A DNA stretch of 64,000 nt from Mucilaginibacter sp. PAMC 26640 (GTDB lineage: Bacteria > Bacteroidota > Bacteroidia > Sphingobacteriales > Sphingobacteriaceae), in NCBI GenBank assembly GCA_001596135.1, contig CP014773.1, forward strand, positions 2,232,001 through 2,296,000. Reading direction: 5' to 3'. The translations under genes and the position numbers were made by a program. Below are positions 62,635 through 64,000 of this stretch, piece after piece. The notes under the pieces were generated by a model. That model saw only the letters and a program-made list of their open reading frames with translations. It was not told the origin of the DNA and made no database searches. The stretch's first letter is position 1. Each line of letters opens with the position of its first letter.

Positions 62635-62985
62635 ATGAAAGACAAACTTAACTACAGTCAGGAGGCGTGTGATACCCATCATAGGGCTATACAAGATACG
62701 ATGGACATCCTGTCGGGAAAATGGAAATTACGGATTGTTGGCTCATTAAGCCTCGGCAAGAAGCGCTTTACGGCACTGAAAGTTCATATTGAAGGTATCG
62801 CTGCCAAGATGTTGTCTAAAGAGTTGCAAGATCTTGAAACTAATGGATTGGTCAGCCGTAAAGTAATAAAAACGAAACAAATATTCGTTGAATACGAGCT
62901 TACAGAATACGGTAATTCACTAAAGCCTATAATTGACGAAATGGTTACATGGGGAATACGGCACAGACAACGCTTAAAAGATTAG
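62635..62985 (+). CDS. HxlR-family transcriptional regulator
   Basis: A 116-residue winged-helix regulator. It has the diagnostic Cys near the N-terminus (C12 in YSQEACDTHHRAIQ), followed by DILSGKWKLRIVGSLSLGKK and the recognition-helix region IAAKMLSKELQDLETNGLVS. HxlR members often sense electrophiles or oxidants through this Cys. Divergent to the alpha/beta hydrolase gene, with a perfect palindrome in between. Confidence 0.95.
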   Translation: MKDKLNYSQEACDTHHRAIQDTMDILSGKWKLRIVGSLSLGKKRFTALKVHIEGIAAKMLSKELQDLETNGLVSRKVIKTKQIFVEYELTEYGNSLKPIIDEMVTWGIRHRQRLKD

Positions 62986-63021
62986 ATTACTTATTGCTTT
63001 TAATCTCCTCAATAAGCATCC

Positions 63022-63106
63022 ACCCAGCCTGTCCAAGTGTGGACACTTGGACAGGCTGGGTACGCCCCGCTCTTGCCTGGCGCTGCATACTCGCGCCAGT
63101 GTGGGG
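63022..63106. repeat. Collapsed TIR palindrome plus shared flank
   Basis: A perfect palindrome with 19-nt arms (63022-63040 and 63043-63061; CCCAGCCTGTCCAAGTGT) and two central G looks like two ends of the TIR family joined together. The 45 bp that follow (GTACGCCCCGCTCTTGCCTG...) match 61439-61483. It lies between the HxlR and nuclease genes and may also terminate either. Confidence 0.8.
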
Positions 63107-64000
63107 TTATTTCCTTAAATTAAAGGCAGACGTAAAAAACCTGTTAGTTTCTGCTGCAATGCGAGCTTTTTCATGGAGCACCTCGGTTAAAGACATTTTT
63201 TCATCCAATATGAAGTAAATATCCTGGCCGTCCATCCCAATTAGGTTTGTCGATTTACCCTGGCCAAATGCAATTAGGCCCTGATCTGTAAAGCCCGCAT
63301 AACTAATAAAAACACCTCTTGACCAAGCGGCCTTACCTTGTACTTTTCCGCTGAATACTAGCAGTTCATTCTCACTGGATTTTTTTGCCTGCCATTTAGC
63401 TTCTATTAGATAGGTGTCTGCTCCTAACATGCAGCTTCCGTCGATCTCCTCTCCGGTAATTCTAAAGGATTTTTTAGGATTTAATCCATACGCGGTAAAC
63501 CATTTGTTTAGAAAATCTTGAAAAGCATACCCCCTAGGTTGAGGAGCTAAGCTGTTTAAATTTATGAAATCTGTTTTTAATGTAGTCAGTGTTTGTTCAG
63601 CCACCTCATCAATTGTTGCTATTGGAGTACTCGAAGGTAGACTCCTCAAAAAGTCTGTAGCCCAAAGTTCCGGAATCTTAAACCCCACCATTGCGATTTT
63701 TTGATTTACAGCCTCAATCGTTTCTCGGGTTAATGGCTGTTTTTTTCCTTGCCTGTAAACTATAGCTGTCTTAACAATGCATACTATAAGTGTGCAAAAC
63801 CTTCCCCGTTGGTATTCCAGCGTACGTTCGAGTAAGGAGGCTACTGCGTTCAGCTTACTTCCTTTTACCCAAAGGTTTGCTACTCCGACTTTGTCGGCAC
63901 AACCCGGAAAAGAGATTCTAGAGTCCGCATAAGGATGAGGTGTTGCCGGTAGAAAGTCATAAATTAATTGCGCAATTTCGGTAATGCCTTGAGTTTCTTT
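63107..64000 (-). CDS. Mrr-like restriction endonuclease-fold protein, partial
   Basis: The open frame continues without a stop to the right edge, so its start lies beyond the window; the ATG at 63691 is internal. At least 297 residues are seen. The C-terminal domain has a PD-(D/E)xK pattern: GYAFQDFLNKWF, then IDGSCMLGADTYLIEAKWQ with D...ExK, as in Mrr_cat nucleases, and ends in SAFNLRK. The upstream part (VGVANLWVKGSKLNAVASLL, RTLEYQRGRF) is helical with no family I recognise. It may belong to a defence locus continuing to the right. The Q in AFQDF replaces the usual Glu of motif I. Confidence 0.78.
   Translation of the reverse strand, partial: KETQGITEIAQLIYDFLPATPHPYADSRISFPGCADKVGVANLWVKGSKLNAVASLLERTLEYQRGRFCTLIVCIVKTAIVYRQGKKQPLTRETIEAVNQKIAMVGFKIPELWATDFLRSLPSSTPIATIDEVAEQTLTTLKTDFINLNSLAPQPRGYAFQDFLNKWFTAYGLNPKKSFRITGEEIDGSCMLGADTYLIEAKWQAKKSSENELLVFSGKVQGKAAWSRGVFISYAGFTDQGLIAFGQGKSTNLIGMDGQDIYFILDEKMSLTEVLHEKARIAAETNRFFTSAFNLRK

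Noticed and set aside
63107..63691. Nuclease gene as complete from ATG 63691
   Set aside because: The frame is open without a stop through 64000, so the gene is longer and truncated by the window edge.

Overview
The window looks like chromosomal DNA of a Bacteroidota member of the family Sphingobacteriaceae, most like Mucilaginibacter or Pedobacter. The grounds are an outer-membrane beta-barrel receptor with a carboxypeptidase-like plug extension, many short Bacteroidota-style lipoproteins, secreted glycosidases, a DUF2723 membrane protein, a TAnnTTTG-type promoter before the tRNA, almost no Shine-Dalgarno sequences, and dispersed palindromic repeats of the kind common in that family. The genus is an inference from gene content, not a phylogenetic result.

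Layout. 0.1-3.4 kb: a tight + strand operon of extracytoplasmic redox genes (Rieske protein, thioredoxin with a frameshift, ApbE flavin transferase, DUF4266 Cys-tailed small lipoprotein, DUF3570 outer-membrane barrel). 3.5-7.4 kb: a minus-strand cytochrome b plus Fur-like regulator, a divergent OmpR-type two-component system, and a VIT-type iron/manganese transporter. 7.4-11.4 kb: LacI regulator and GH2 beta-galactosidase-like enzyme. 11.5-18 kb: DMT transporter, secreted cyclophilin, a PAS protein lacking an ATPase domain, and a second two-component system closely related to the first, with an HD hydrolase upstream. 18-22 kb: a phosphodiesterase, GH125 alpha-mannosidase and GH76 alpha-1,6-mannanase that could together degrade fungal-type alpha-mannan. 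22-34.5 kb: LTA-synthase-like protein, class V aminotransferase, NHL lipoprotein, TlpA thioredoxin, aldo/keto reductase, DUF72, MscS channel and several hypotheticals. 34.5-35.2 kb: a dense array of about ten palindromic repeats. 35.2-42.6 kb: HipA-like kinase with DUF3037 partner, lipoproteins, ThuA protein, lipase-like hydrolase, GH43, and a frameshifted Spy-like gene. 42.7-56.9 kb: core genes (accA, tRNA-Gln, prs, rplY, pth) with DUF2723, a serine hydrolase, a RICIN/propeller lipoprotein, a TonB-type receptor and an ArsC-like protein. 57-64 kb: an accessory region rich in repeats, with a HTH gene between two direct repeats, a Crp/SDR pair, an HxlR/hydrolase pair, and an Mrr-like nuclease gene that runs off the right edge.

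The most interesting signals are the ApbE/DUF4266/DUF3570 redox cassette at the left end, the HipA-like/DUF3037/lipoprotein cassette, a family of terminal-inverted-repeat elements at 59-63 kb, the palindrome array at 34.5 kb, and three well-defined candidate operators (two shared Crp-type sites and a 17-bp-arm HxlR palindrome). Two genes carry apparent single-base deletions, which may be real or assembly errors.
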